Shown here: one piece after another, positions 47,601 to 57,977 of the stretch
How positions within the stretch are numbered: position 1 is the first letter of the stretch
Layout: every line of letters starts with the position of its first letter
Assembly: GCF_023283485.1 (NCBI RefSeq)
Contig: NZ_JAKILU010000015.1
Coordinates: 32,217-96,216, forward strand
Reading direction: 5' to 3'
DNA: 64,000 bases
Origin: Shewanella glacialipiscicola
Lineage (GTDB): Bacteria > Pseudomonadota > Gammaproteobacteria > Enterobacterales > Shewanellaceae
Translations under genes and position numbers: made by a program
Notes under the pieces: generated by a model
Told to the model about the DNA's origin: nothing
Database searches by the model: none
The model's input: only the letters and a program-made list of their open reading frames with translations

Positions 47601-48076
47601 GAAGCCGTTTTAAGACGACATTCGATTCAGTCAACGAAGATCTCGGACGCTTGTTCCCGAAAGTATTTGGTGGTGGTCGGGCATATTTAGCCTTAACCGA
47701 TGATGATTTACTGGAAACCGGCGTCACCATTATGGCGCAGCCACCGGGTAAGAAGAACAGTACAATCCATCTTCTTTCGGGTGGAGAAAAAGCATTAACC
47801 GCTTTATCATTGGTATTTGCTATTTTTAGGCTGAATCCTGCTCCCTTCTGTATGTTAGATGAAGTGGATGCGCCTTTAGACGATGCCAACGTGGAACGTT
47901 TCTGTCGATTACTGAAAGAAATGTCACAAAGCGTACAATTTATATATATCAGCCATAACAAAATAACCATGGAGATGGCTGATCAACTCATAGGCGTGAC
48001 TATGCACGAGCCAGGTGTATCTCGTATAGTCGCGGTAGACATAGAGCAAGCGGTGGCAATGGCTGACGCTGGATAA
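44660..48076 (+). CDS. smc: Chromosome segregation protein SMC
   Basis: SMC is the ATPase of bacterial condensin, which organises chromosomal DNA with ScpA and ScpB. At 1138 aa it has the full layout: Walker A GPNGCGKSN (~32-40), coiled-coil arms very rich in Gln and Glu, a hinge around residues 500-620, the second coiled-coil arm and the C-terminal head with signature LLSGGEKALTALSL and Walker B FCMLDEVDAPLDD. It is canonical SMC rather than MukB. zipA begins 24 bases after its stop. scpA/scpB are 40 kb away in this window. Confidence 0.95.
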   Translation: MRLKQIKLAGFKSFVDSTKIPFLQALTAIIGPNGCGKSNVIDAVRWVLGESSAKNLRGDSMSDVIFNGSSARKPVSMAGVELIFENKDGRLAGQYASYEEIAVKRQVSRDGESWYFLNGQKCRRKDITDLFMGTGLGPRSYAIIEQGTISRLIESKPQDLRTFIEEAAGISRYKERRRETENRIRHTRENLERLGDIRSELGKQLDKLAQQATAAKQYRELKQAERKTHAELLVMRYQELQTQMTSLSEQISSIEVQQAAAQSLAQTDELQTTELQVQLAQLAEQEQRAVETYYLTGTDIAKLEQQLQNQQQRDAQLETQLSQVKNQILQNTDKLNGYKASLSGLEFELASLGPQHDEQQEIIDELQSQWDMSLEHSQQQTEVARQQAVEVAQNKLQLELRRSQLAHQQQLLQQKQQQSSEQRIQLTALLDSDLPSNIALLEQEIDGLHNALALQIEANQQQEALVSANTQALDEARHGAEQIQQQLTATKARHELVEQWLAKQEQQSDKPQLWQSLTVENGWETAAELALNGLLTLPVGVAETEIGFQALGLQSTKSKFLQAKVNLAPWLTGLKWVTDIHAAKQLLPKLKDDERIVTADGYLLGQGFLISKIEGGQSLVQLSKEQTQLAQNILDLQQDLHKQQAVMTELAAMLQQKKQQLTDGAQKRHQLQLDKATKSMQLSSLTEQSTARAEQLSKLEVMLSRSVAEVEGLSAHLELLTEQEVELDEALQTSIDIQQQLSQDSQADSARHQTLKTRMTEVERQLSTLAVSLQTVTMRIAVSTEQIELQQVRVNELIHSRETLLAELAQIAQLNGVQNSVQLTEQLAQLLKQQHQQQQGLKDVRQQQSSLTDALNSIGIKQKQELGKLEGLTQKLSTLKLRREGIKGQANSQLEALQEQQIVLSEIIENLLGEANPDLWQRDLDQIRQKIIHLGAINLAAIEEFEQQSERKSYLDHQDDDLNKGLATLEEAIRKIDKETRSRFKTTFDSVNEDLGRLFPKVFGGGRAYLALTDDDLLETGVTIMAQPPGKKNSTIHLLSGGEKALTALSLVFAIFRLNPAPFCMLDEVDAPLDDANVERFCRLLKEMSQSVQFIYISHNKITMEMADQLIGVTMHEPGVSRIVAVDIEQAVAMADAG

Positions 48077-48099
48077 CTAGAAGAAAAACAGGGTAACCA

Positions 48100-49203
48100 A
48101 TGGAAGATTTGCAACTGGTATTATTCGTTTTAGGCGCCATCGCCATAGTTGCTGTGCTGGTGCATGGATTTTGGTCTATCAGGAAACAACAGCCTAAATC
48201 ATTGAAAGATAGCCCCATGGGCAATTTTTATAAAAAGCAGTCAGAATCAGGTGAACCACAGCCTAAGCGAATCGATTCTGAAGGATTTGATGCCGATGGG
48301 ATAGGCTCAGTGCGAGTTCGCAAGGCGGGTGAGTTATCGCCTAATAATGAGGTTCCCGCAGCGAACCCCTATTTAAAACAGGATGTAAAGCTAGAGCCTA
48401 AGCCTGAATTTAAATCGCCAGAAGTAAAATTTGCAGAGCTTAAACCTGCAGGATTTAAAGCAGAATTAACAACGCAAGCGATACACGAGCCTATGCAAGC
48501 TCAGAGCGATTTTAGCTTGCAGTCTCCGGTGGCAAAAGAACAGCACCGTGGTCCAAAAGTGTCGCGCCAAGAGCCCGTTGTTAACACGCAAGCGCCGTTA
48601 ATGGGTCAATCCCATGCAGCCATTGTGGCGCAAAAGGCGGCAGAACAAGAATATGCCAAGCACACCGCTCCGCAGCAAACGGCTCTATTTGATGAGTCCG
48701 ATGATATAGATACGATTCAAGAACCTACTGTTCAAGAAACTGTTGTTCAAAAACCTGCGGCAGTTAAGCCGGTTGCTGAAGAGAGTTTAGGCGAGCCACG
48801 TGACGTATTAGTTTTGCATGTTGTTGCAAAAGATGGCCTACAACTAAACGGCGCTGAACTACTACCATGTTTCTTAACCTTAAATTTTAAATATGGCGAT
48901 ATGAATATTTTCCACCGCCATGTGGATAACGCAGGTAACGGTGAAGTATTATTCTCGATCGCGAACATGTTAAAGCCGGGCGTATTTGATCCCGATAACA
49001 TGGAGCAGTTTACGACTCAAGGTGTGGTGTTTTTTATGACCTTACCTTGTTATGGTGACGCTTTAATGAATTTTTCTATTATGCTTAATTCTGCCCGTCA
49101 ACTTGCAGATGATATCGATGCGGTTGTGCTGGACGGCCAGCGTTTACCTTGGGGCGAGTTTACAAAGCAAGACTACTTACACCGTATTCGCGCTAACGCC
49201 TAA
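48100..49203 (+). CDS. zipA: Cell division protein ZipA
   Basis: ZipA anchors the FtsZ ring to the inner membrane. The 367-aa protein has an N-terminal helix (LVLFVLGAIAIVAVLVHGFW), a basic stretch, a long Pro/Gln/Glu-rich linker (~residues 30-225) and the C-terminal FtsZ-binding domain (DVLVLHVVAKDGLQLNGAEL to the end). It lies between smc and ligA, and a strong terminator follows. Confidence 0.93.
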   Translation: MEDLQLVLFVLGAIAIVAVLVHGFWSIRKQQPKSLKDSPMGNFYKKQSESGEPQPKRIDSEGFDADGIGSVRVRKAGELSPNNEVPAANPYLKQDVKLEPKPEFKSPEVKFAELKPAGFKAELTTQAIHEPMQAQSDFSLQSPVAKEQHRGPKVSRQEPVVNTQAPLMGQSHAAIVAQKAAEQEYAKHTAPQQTALFDESDDIDTIQEPTVQETVVQKPAAVKPVAEESLGEPRDVLVLHVVAKDGLQLNGAELLPCFLTLNFKYGDMNIFHRHVDNAGNGEVLFSIANMLKPGVFDPDNMEQFTTQGVVFFMTLPCYGDALMNFSIMLNSARQLADDIDAVVLDGQRLPWGEFTKQDYLHRIRANA

Positions 49204-49219
49204 AACGACATTAATGTAT

Positions 49220-49250
49220 AAATGAGGCCGCAATCGCGGCCTCATTTGTT
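49220..49250 (+). terminator. Intrinsic terminator after zipA
   Basis: AAATGAGGCCGC pairs perfectly with GCGGCCTCATTT (12 bp) around AATC. It lies 17 bases after the zipA stop codon and separates zipA from ligA. Confidence 0.88.
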
Positions 49251-49267
49251 GCAGTCTACTTTTGTGA

Positions 49268-51346
<2,079 letters not shown>

Positions 51347-51595
51347 TGGTTGTGAGCGGAAAGGTCGTTTGGCTGAGCATTTTTATGGGTTAAACTTTAT
51401 TAATTGTTAGGTATTAAAATAGTGCTTTGTTTTAAGGCGCTATTTTCAAAGAACTCTTTTTAACAAACTTTTCATAAAGAACTATTTTTAGCCGTTTGAA
51501 ATGTATAAAAATACGGCCAATATTATGGCGTACACGATTGAATTTGCTGCGGTTGCCACCATCATGATTAACATATATATGCTGTTTTTTGCTCA

Positions 51596-52087
51596 TTGGA
51601 AATCAATTTGAATTTTAGTCACATCACTTGGCTCGATGACAAAGGGCATATTAAACCGCCGATATTTCTCTATATTCTATTGGCTTACCTTGCTCGCGGT
51701 TGGTGCATTTTTATTGCATCGCTGACTCAAATGAGTGACCGCTCTGGGTTGGTAAGGATTTTTTATCCCGAAAAATCAGATTTTTTACTGGCACTGGCAG
51801 CAGGGCTGGGCGCCGTATTGATTTATCTGGTGGTGATTGCTGAGCGTCGCCGTTCGCCCCATTGGTTAATACCAGTTTTTGTGCATTTGAAGTGGGGATT
51901 GTGGTTATTATTAGTGCTTGATGCTGTCTTGCTCGGACAAAGATTACTTCACAGTCAGTTTTTGTTTCATTGGAGCTTAGCTTTAGATGCTTTGATGCTG
52001 TTCTGGTCCAGCATATACCTACTCAAATCGAAACGACTGAGTTATTACCTTAATGATTGGACTAAAGAAGATAAAACCAAACTTTAA
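51596..52087 (+). CDS. DUF2919/YfeZ-family inner-membrane protein
   Basis: This 163-aa protein has about four membrane segments (FLYILLAYLARGWCIFIASL; LLALAAGLGAVLIYLVVI; WGLWLLLVLDAVLLG; LALDALMLFWSSIYLL). It resembles E. coli YfeZ (DUF2919), of unknown function. There is no early ATG: TTG at 51596 or 51608 must be used, and both follow TTGGAAATCAA-like sequence. It stands alone after ligA. Confidence 0.75.
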   Translation: MEINLNFSHITWLDDKGHIKPPIFLYILLAYLARGWCIFIASLTQMSDRSGLVRIFYPEKSDFLLALAAGLGAVLIYLVVIAERRRSPHWLIPVFVHLKWGLWLLLVLDAVLLGQRLLHSQFLFHWSLALDALMLFWSSIYLLKSKRLSYYLNDWTKEDKTKL

Positions 52088-52307
52088 TAGTAATCCACTA
52101 AGTTGTTGTTATTATTGCCTTTAGTCATTTTTACGTTAGGCGTTATATATCTTACCCTCTATTCAATCTACATTATGCCTTTATTTGGCGGTTCAATTTT
52201 TTTAAATAATCTATAGTTATATGTACTTAGCTTAAATGTGCAGGCTCGATTAATTGATGATGTCATCAGTTACTCGATAACATCACATTTGGAAGGAGTC
52301 ATATTGC

Positions 52308-53507
52308 GTGGCAAAAGTACCTCAAAAAAAGTTATTACTATCAGAACTTCAGCTTGGCATGACAGTCAAGTTGCCTTTGTCGTGGACTAATCATCCCTTT
52401 TTATTTAACCGTGTAGAGGTCAATAGTGACGCTCAAATCGAGATGATCCGTGGGCTAGGGGTTACTTACGTTTTTTTATTGTCTGAATCGAATACCAAAC
52501 CGAATATTGCTAAAGCTGATACCGAAGATGAGATAGACATCGAACCTGAGCGGGATCTCAAGGCTGATACTCGTAAGGCGATACGCTTAAGTCAGAAGCG
52601 TTTTTTAATGAGTGTGAATAATTGCCGAGATGTTTACGGTAAAGTCGTCAGCGATCCCGAAGGGGCTTATCGATTATCGGCCGTACTAGCACAAGACCTA
52701 TTAAGTCATTTACAAGAAGTCGACACACCTTTTCTTACCTTAGTGGGGATGGATGAGAAAGAGGTGAGCGTGACCCAGCACGGGGTTTCAGTGGCAGTAT
52801 TGGCGATGATGATAGGTCATGCCCTTGATTTAGCCCCCAAAGAATTAGGTGATATTGCCCTCGGTAGCTTATTTCACGATATTGGTAAACTCAAAATTCC
52901 AGAGGCTATCCGCCGCAAGCATGGCGCTTTAACACCACAAGAAATCAATTTCATACAAATGCACCCTAATTTCGGCTTTGATATGCTTAATCGTTGCGGA
53001 CTATTTCCTAAGGAAGTGCTTAATATCGTATTACATCACCATGAGTTTGTAGATGGCTCGGGTTTTCCTGATGGTTTAACAGGCAATAAGATCCCGATCA
53101 CCACTCAAATTGTGAGCTTAGCGAATGATTACGATCAGCAGCTTAGTGGTCAACAGATAATGTCTCCCCAAATTGCTTTAGGTTTTCTGTTTAAAAATCA
53201 TGCCAGTAAACATGCAGAATCCTTAATTTCAGTATTAGTTAAAATACTAGGCATTTATCCACCAGGCACCATAGTCAAATTGTCTGATGGTTGTATTGCA
53301 AAAGTGATTATGACGACAAAAGAGGTCAGTCAACCGCAAGTGTGGGCTTGCAAAGAAGATGGAAGTGATGCCACGCTGCGTTTTTTGATCCACGAAGGTG
53401 TAACCATTCAACAGGCAATTAAAGCAGAAGAGCTAACCGAAGGAGCTATTCGGAGCTTGCAAGTCGATAAAGGCATTAGTTTTTATTTTAGTTCGCTTCA
53501 AACTTGA
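52308..53507 (+). CDS. HD-GYP domain phosphodiesterase (DUF3391 + HD-GYP)
   Basis: A 399-aa cytoplasmic protein likely to hydrolyse cyclic di-GMP. An N-terminal DUF3391-type domain (KVPQKKLLLSELQLGMTVKL) is followed by HD-GYP from about residue 150. Metal ligands are visible in TQHGVSVAVL, LFHDIGKLKIPEAI, MHPNFGFDML, LHHHEFVDGSGFPDGL and ANDYD. The GYP signature reads GFP. It begins with GTG behind a strong GGAAGGAG. A C-terminal extension of about 90 residues has no family I know. Confidence 0.88.
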   Translation: MAKVPQKKLLLSELQLGMTVKLPLSWTNHPFLFNRVEVNSDAQIEMIRGLGVTYVFLLSESNTKPNIAKADTEDEIDIEPERDLKADTRKAIRLSQKRFLMSVNNCRDVYGKVVSDPEGAYRLSAVLAQDLLSHLQEVDTPFLTLVGMDEKEVSVTQHGVSVAVLAMMIGHALDLAPKELGDIALGSLFHDIGKLKIPEAIRRKHGALTPQEINFIQMHPNFGFDMLNRCGLFPKEVLNIVLHHHEFVDGSGFPDGLTGNKIPITTQIVSLANDYDQQLSGQQIMSPQIALGFLFKNHASKHAESLISVLVKILGIYPPGTIVKLSDGCIAKVIMTTKEVSQPQVWACKEDGSDATLRFLIHEGVTIQQAIKAEELTEGAIRSLQVDKGISFYFSSLQT

Positions 53508-53559
53508 ACCTTATGCACTAAATTCCGTATTCTATTCTTTGATTTTTGGCTTTCATAGG

Positions 53560-54429
53560 ATGAATAGGGTGAATGTAACAGCAAAAAACGGTGCGCTAGC
53601 ACAAAGTGTAGCCTTAGTCGGTTGTGGTTGGTTTGGCTTTGCCTTAGCAAAACAGCTGGTCCATGAGGGTTACAGAGTGACAGGTTGTAAGCGCAGTGTG
53701 GATGAACTTTCAGAATTAACTACAGCAGGGATAGAAGCTTATTCGCTGCAATTAGGCAGTGATGCACTAAGTGTGCCCGATGCTAAAGCGTTAGCGGGGC
53801 TATTTCAGACCGATTATTTAGTCGTGAACATTCCGCCTCGATTAAAGCGTGGTAACGCCGCTTATGTTGAAGAATTACAACAACTCATTGCATTAACCCA
53901 AGGTTGGCAATATCAACGGATTGTGTTTATTAGCACTACGGGTGTGTATCCTGCTCAAGATAAGCTAATGACCGAAGCAGATGCCGTAGCAGAATCGAGT
54001 GATAGCCAAATCCTGCTCGATGCAGAAGCCTTATTCCAAGCTCAAACCAATGCCTGTATTGTCCGTTTTGCTGGTCTTGTTGGTCCAAAGCGCCATCCTG
54101 GCCGTTTTTTGGCGGGCAAAACCGACGTGAGTGGTGCTAATATTTCAGTGAATTTAGTTCATCTTGATGATTGTGTTCGCGCAGTGAGTACGATTATCGC
54201 CGCCACGCGTTCGGGATTATCCGTCGCGCCGATTTATAATCTGTGTGCACCTTTGCACCCAACCAAATCTGAATTTTATCAAGCCGCCGCACAGTCTTTA
54301 GGCTTAGTTGCGCCCGAATTTAATCAACAATCTATGCCGAGTAAAGTCATTCAAGCTGACGCAATTGTCACAGATTTGGGCTTTCGTTATCAGTATGCTT
54401 CGCCACTGGATATGCTTGCAGCATGCTAA
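53560..54429 (+). CDS. NAD-dependent epimerase/dehydratase-like protein (YeeZ-like)
   Basis: This 289-aa protein resembles E. coli YeeZ, an atypical extended SDR of unknown substrate. The nucleotide-binding loop is VGCGWFGFALAKQL near residues 20-33, and VFISTTGVYPA carries the YeeZ-type serine motif. It ends with a substrate domain (IYNLCAPLHPTKSEFYQAAA). The start could be ATG 53560 or GTG 53569; neither has a clear ribosome site. It follows the HD-GYP gene after about 50 bases. Confidence 0.8.
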   Translation: MNRVNVTAKNGALAQSVALVGCGWFGFALAKQLVHEGYRVTGCKRSVDELSELTTAGIEAYSLQLGSDALSVPDAKALAGLFQTDYLVVNIPPRLKRGNAAYVEELQQLIALTQGWQYQRIVFISTTGVYPAQDKLMTEADAVAESSDSQILLDAEALFQAQTNACIVRFAGLVGPKRHPGRFLAGKTDVSGANISVNLVHLDDCVRAVSTIIAATRSGLSVAPIYNLCAPLHPTKSEFYQAAAQSLGLVAPEFNQQSMPSKVIQADAIVTDLGFRYQYASPLDMLAAC

Positions 54430-54550
54430 AAAGGTAAATTATTGTTAAAGGTAAAAGTCGATATTTTTAGATTATCTTTTGGCTTCAAGTTTGACTTAAG
54501 CGAAGGCGTAATCCTTATATAAAAAATTACTCATAAAAAGAGACTATCAA

Positions 54551-55180
54551 ATGAATGTGTTTAATCGAGTTCTACCCATGACCGTGTTTGTATGTGGATT
54601 AATGCTGACTGCTAGCTTTTCTTTGCAGGCTGCAAGCTTTGAAGAGGGCAAAGACTACGTCACCGTTACAGATATTACTGAAGTACAACAACCTGTGCTG
54701 CGAGAGTTTTTTTCTTATAATTGCCCTCATTGTTATAAACAAGATCCACTAATGGCATCAACAGTGAAATTATTAGGCAAAGATATCGCTTTTGAACGTA
54801 CGCCCGTTGGCGTGGGGCGTCCTGCTTGGGAACTGAGCCAGTTTGCCTATTATATGGCGCAAAAATTAAAGATGACGAATCAAGTGCATTTGGCTGTTTT
54901 TAAGCAAATTCATGAGAAAGGTGAACCGTTTACCACATCTGAACAAGTTAAAGCTTTTTTCATCGCGCAAGGGGCCAAAGTCAATGATGTGGATGCCGCA
55001 ATGACTTCTGTGGACGCTAAATTTACCCTGATGAATTATGACTCTCAAACTGAACTTTCAGGTATTAAGGGCGTGCCTTCATTACTGGTAAATGGTCGCT
55101 ATATGTTGACCTCAACAGACCATAGCCCTGAAGAATTGGCCGAGTTAGTTAAATTCTTAGTCGCTAAGTCATTAAATTAA
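54551..55180 (+). CDS. dsbA: DsbA-family thiol:disulfide interchange protein
   Basis: DsbA introduces disulfide bonds in periplasmic proteins. The 209-aa protein has a Sec signal ending SFSLQAA-S near residue 28. The thioredoxin-fold active site CPHC lies in FFSYNCPHCYKQD (~residues 55-68), the cis-Pro loop is SGIKGVPSLLVNGRY, and the helical insertion lies between them. It is a single gene with a terminator. Shewanella usually carries more than one DsbA paralogue, so the symbol is by family. Confidence 0.87.
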   Translation: MNVFNRVLPMTVFVCGLMLTASFSLQAASFEEGKDYVTVTDITEVQQPVLREFFSYNCPHCYKQDPLMASTVKLLGKDIAFERTPVGVGRPAWELSQFAYYMAQKLKMTNQVHLAVFKQIHEKGEPFTTSEQVKAFFIAQGAKVNDVDAAMTSVDAKFTLMNYDSQTELSGIKGVPSLLVNGRYMLTSTDHSPEELAELVKFLVAKSLN

Positions 55181-55252
55181 TTGAAAATACTTAGATTTAT
55201 TCAACTAATACCATAATTGAGCGTGAGGATAAGCCTGTTTTAGCCTCGACTG

Positions 55253-55281
55253 AATAACCCAACCTAAGTTGGGTTATTTTT
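55253..55281 (+). terminator. Intrinsic terminator after dsbA
   Basis: AATAACCCAAC pairs with GTTGGGTTATT around CTAA, followed by a short T run. Confidence 0.82.
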
Positions 55282-55737
55282 ATGTTGGGGTTTATCTTAA
55301 ACCTCTCGCGTCAATATGATGAAAGATAATAACCAATGCCACGTTTGTTGATGCATAGAATCGTATCTACAACAGCAGTTAACTCTTCATTAAAACCTCA
55401 AACCATAACGCATTACAGATGACTATTTATCTATTGGTTTTACTCTTTTTGCGAGTTTAGACAATATCTTATTGCCCCTCTTCAGTCACCTTAGCGCCTA
55501 ATTTGGCGCAAATACCCTGAAATCCCCCCGTTCCTTGTTCGACATTGGTCTAACCTGTTGAAATATTTGAAGCTGCATCTAAATGTAAAATCATTGTTAA
55601 CTCTTTGATTTTAAGTTTTTATTCAACTTCTCCGTCGTGAGCTTAGTCGCAAATTAGACTAAGGTCTTGATTGTGGTCACTCCAGCTGTTGCTAGATTAA
55701 ACATGACTTAAAATTAAAACAGCACAGGGGAGTCACT
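55282..55737. promoter_or_regulatory. Upstream region of the acetate-type symporter operon
   Basis: About 450 bases. It holds a near-palindrome GCGCCTAATTTGGCGC (55494-55509) and ATTGGTCTAACCTGT (55544-55558), which resembles a GntR/FadR-type TGGTnnnACCA site with its last base changed. A complementary TTAGACT recurs near 55655. AGGGGAG precedes the DUF4212 start. Promoter hexamers are not clear. Confidence 0.35.
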
Positions 55738-56004
55738 ATGGGTTTTGAAAACAATGATAAAGCTAAAGGCTATTGGCGCGAGAATATACGTCTCGTGTTA
55801 TTCCTATTGGCTATTTGGGCTGTCGTCTCTTTTGGATGCGGCATTTTATTGGTTGATGTACTCAATGAAGTCCATTTTATGGGATTCAAATTAGGTTTCT
55901 GGTTTGCACAGCAGGGATCTATGTATGTATTCGTTGCGCTTATTTTTGTCTATGCGGCAAAAGCCAACGCCTTAGATAAAAAATATAACGTACAAGAAGA
56001 CTAA
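55738..56004 (+). CDS. DUF4212 small subunit of a sodium:solute symporter
   Basis: This 88-aa membrane protein has two helices (LVLFLLAIWAVVSFGCGILL and MYVFVALIFVYAAKANAL) and the YWRENIR motif common to DUF4212. It is encoded 11 bases before an ActP-like symporter, and the pair is thought to form one transporter. A strong ribosome site (AGGGGAG) precedes the ATG. Confidence 0.88.
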   Translation: MGFENNDKAKGYWRENIRLVLFLLAIWAVVSFGCGILLVDVLNEVHFMGFKLGFWFAQQGSMYVFVALIFVYAAKANALDKKYNVQED

Positions 56005-56015
56005 GGAGCTTTTAA

Positions 56016-57752
56016 ATGGATGTTCAAACACTCACATATATTATTGTAGGACTCTCGTTTGCGCTCTACATTGGTATCGCGATATGGACTCGAGCAGGTT
56101 CGACTAAAGAGTTCTATGTTGCTGGCGGTGGTGTTCACCCTGTTGTGAACGGCATGGCAACGGCGGCAGACTGGATGTCGGCGGCATCATTTATTTCGCT
56201 AGCAGGTATTGTGTCGTTTACAGGTTATGACGGCAGCGTGTATTTAATGGGATGGACCGGTGGTTACGTATTGTTGGCCCTGTGTATGGCACCATATTTA
56301 CGTAAGTTCGGTAAGTTTACGGTACCTGATTTTGTCGGTGAGCGTTATTACTCACAGGCGGCGCGTACGGTTGCGGTTATCTGCGCTATCTTCATTTGCT
56401 TTACTTATATTGCGGGGCAAATGCGCGGTGTGGGGGTGGTGTTCTCGCGCTTCTTAGAAGTCGACGTCGACACTGGTGTGTATATTGGTATGGCGGTGGT
56501 GTTTTTCTACGCTGTACTTGGTGGAATGAAGGGTATTACTTACACTCAGGTTGCCCAATATTGCGTTCTGATTTTTGCCTTTATGGTACCTGCGATTTTC
56601 CTTTCTGTGATGATGACAGGCCACGTTGTGCCGCAAATCGGTTTTGGAGCAGAGCTGCTAGATGCTGCGGGTAATAATAGTGGCGTATACCTTTTAGAGA
56701 AACTCAATAATGTTTCCGCTGAATTAGGATTTGCGCCTTATACCGATGGTTCTAAGAGCATGATTGATGTGTTCTGTATCACTGGGGCATTGATGGTCGG
56801 CACTGCGGGCTTACCGCATGTTATCGTGCGTTTCTTTACTGTGCCTAAAGTAAAAGATGCACGTATTTCAGCAGGTTGGGCCTTAGTGTTTATTTCTATT
56901 ATGTACACTACTGTGCCAGCTTTAGCGGCTTTCTCCCGTGTGAACATGATTGAAACCATTAATGGTCCAGATGCTAAAGGTGTGGCTTATGAGTCTGCGC
57001 CAAATTGGATCAAAAGCTGGGAGAAAACCGGTTTAATTAAGTGGGATGATAAAAATGGCGACGGTAAGATTTACTACTCGTCAGGCAAGATTGAAGATCC
57101 TGCTAGCAAAAACGAGATGAAGATTGATAACGACATTATCGTTTTAGCTACACCAGAAATCGCTAACTTACCTGCGTGGGTTATCGCATTGGTGGCTGCG
57201 GGTGGCTTGGCGGCTGCACTATCGACATCGGCAGGTTTGTTATTGGTGATTTCAACGTCGGTTTCACACGATTTGTTGAAGAAAAACCTAATGCCAAATA
57301 TCTCTGATAAGAAAGAGCTGATGTTTGCTCGTGTGGCAGCGGGAGTCGGTATTGTGATTGCGGGATACTTTGGCGTGAATCCGCCAGGATTTGTGGCCGC
57401 AGTAGTAGCGTTCGCCTTCGGCTTGGCGGCATCGTCACTGTTTCCTGCGATTATCATGGGGATTTTCTCTAAGACAATGAACAAAGAAGGCGCTATTGCT
57501 GGTATGTTGACAGGTTTACTGTTTACTGCGGGGTATATCATCTACTTCAAGTTTGTTGACCCAACGGGTAACGTCGCGGCTAACTGGTTCCTCGGTATTT
57601 CGCCTGAAGGAATTGGTCTAGTGGGCATGTTCATAAACTTTGGTGTAGCTGCATTAGTGAGCCGAGTGACAGCTGCAACGCCATTACATGTTCAAGAAAT
57701 GGTTGAATCGATTCGTTTCCCTAAAGGTTCAGGTGAAGCCAGCGATCATTAA
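56016..57752 (+). CDS. actP: Sodium:solute symporter, ActP-like (acetate/short-chain carboxylate)
   Basis: This 578-aa protein has about 13 helices of the sodium:solute symporter family. Recognisable parts are EFYVAGGGVHPVVNGMATAA, ADWMSAASFISLAG, VPDFVGERYYSQAART and LSTSAGLLLVISTSVSHD. It falls in the branch that pairs with a DUF4212 small subunit and takes up acetate or related monocarboxylates with sodium; E. coli ActP lacks that partner. AAGGAG precedes the ATG. A DUF294 protein and an exonuclease follow after a terminator. Confidence 0.85.
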   Translation: MDVQTLTYIIVGLSFALYIGIAIWTRAGSTKEFYVAGGGVHPVVNGMATAADWMSAASFISLAGIVSFTGYDGSVYLMGWTGGYVLLALCMAPYLRKFGKFTVPDFVGERYYSQAARTVAVICAIFICFTYIAGQMRGVGVVFSRFLEVDVDTGVYIGMAVVFFYAVLGGMKGITYTQVAQYCVLIFAFMVPAIFLSVMMTGHVVPQIGFGAELLDAAGNNSGVYLLEKLNNVSAELGFAPYTDGSKSMIDVFCITGALMVGTAGLPHVIVRFFTVPKVKDARISAGWALVFISIMYTTVPALAAFSRVNMIETINGPDAKGVAYESAPNWIKSWEKTGLIKWDDKNGDGKIYYSSGKIEDPASKNEMKIDNDIIVLATPEIANLPAWVIALVAAGGLAAALSTSAGLLLVISTSVSHDLLKKNLMPNISDKKELMFARVAAGVGIVIAGYFGVNPPGFVAAVVAFAFGLAASSLFPAIIMGIFSKTMNKEGAIAGMLTGLLFTAGYIIYFKFVDPTGNVAANWFLGISPEGIGLVGMFINFGVAALVSRVTAATPLHVQEMVESIRFPKGSGEASDH

Positions 57753-57781
57753 TCTTATGATGTAATGATGAGTTTTATTAT

Positions 57782-57808
57782 AAGAGAGCGCTCCTGCGCT
57801 CTTTTTTA
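57782..57808 (+). terminator. Intrinsic terminator after the symporter gene
   Basis: AGAGCGC pairs with GCGCTCT around TCCT and is followed by six T. Confidence 0.85.
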
Positions 57809-57977
57809 TGACTTTTTTGGCCGAGCTGTTGTAAGTCTTTAGTCTAGGTGCTGCCGCGTTTTTGATGAATCAATTAAATTAACCCTGTGCTGACTTTAGT
57901 CGAATGTAGCATAGCGATAATGCAGGTTATAGTGGCTATATAAGGGTAAAAATTCTGCTTAAAAATAAGGTGTAGTC

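Noticed and set aside
56260..57541. Several overlapping frames on both strands within the symporter gene
   Set aside because: These are typical shadows of a hydrophobic, GC-moderate gene; the symporter reading is unambiguous.
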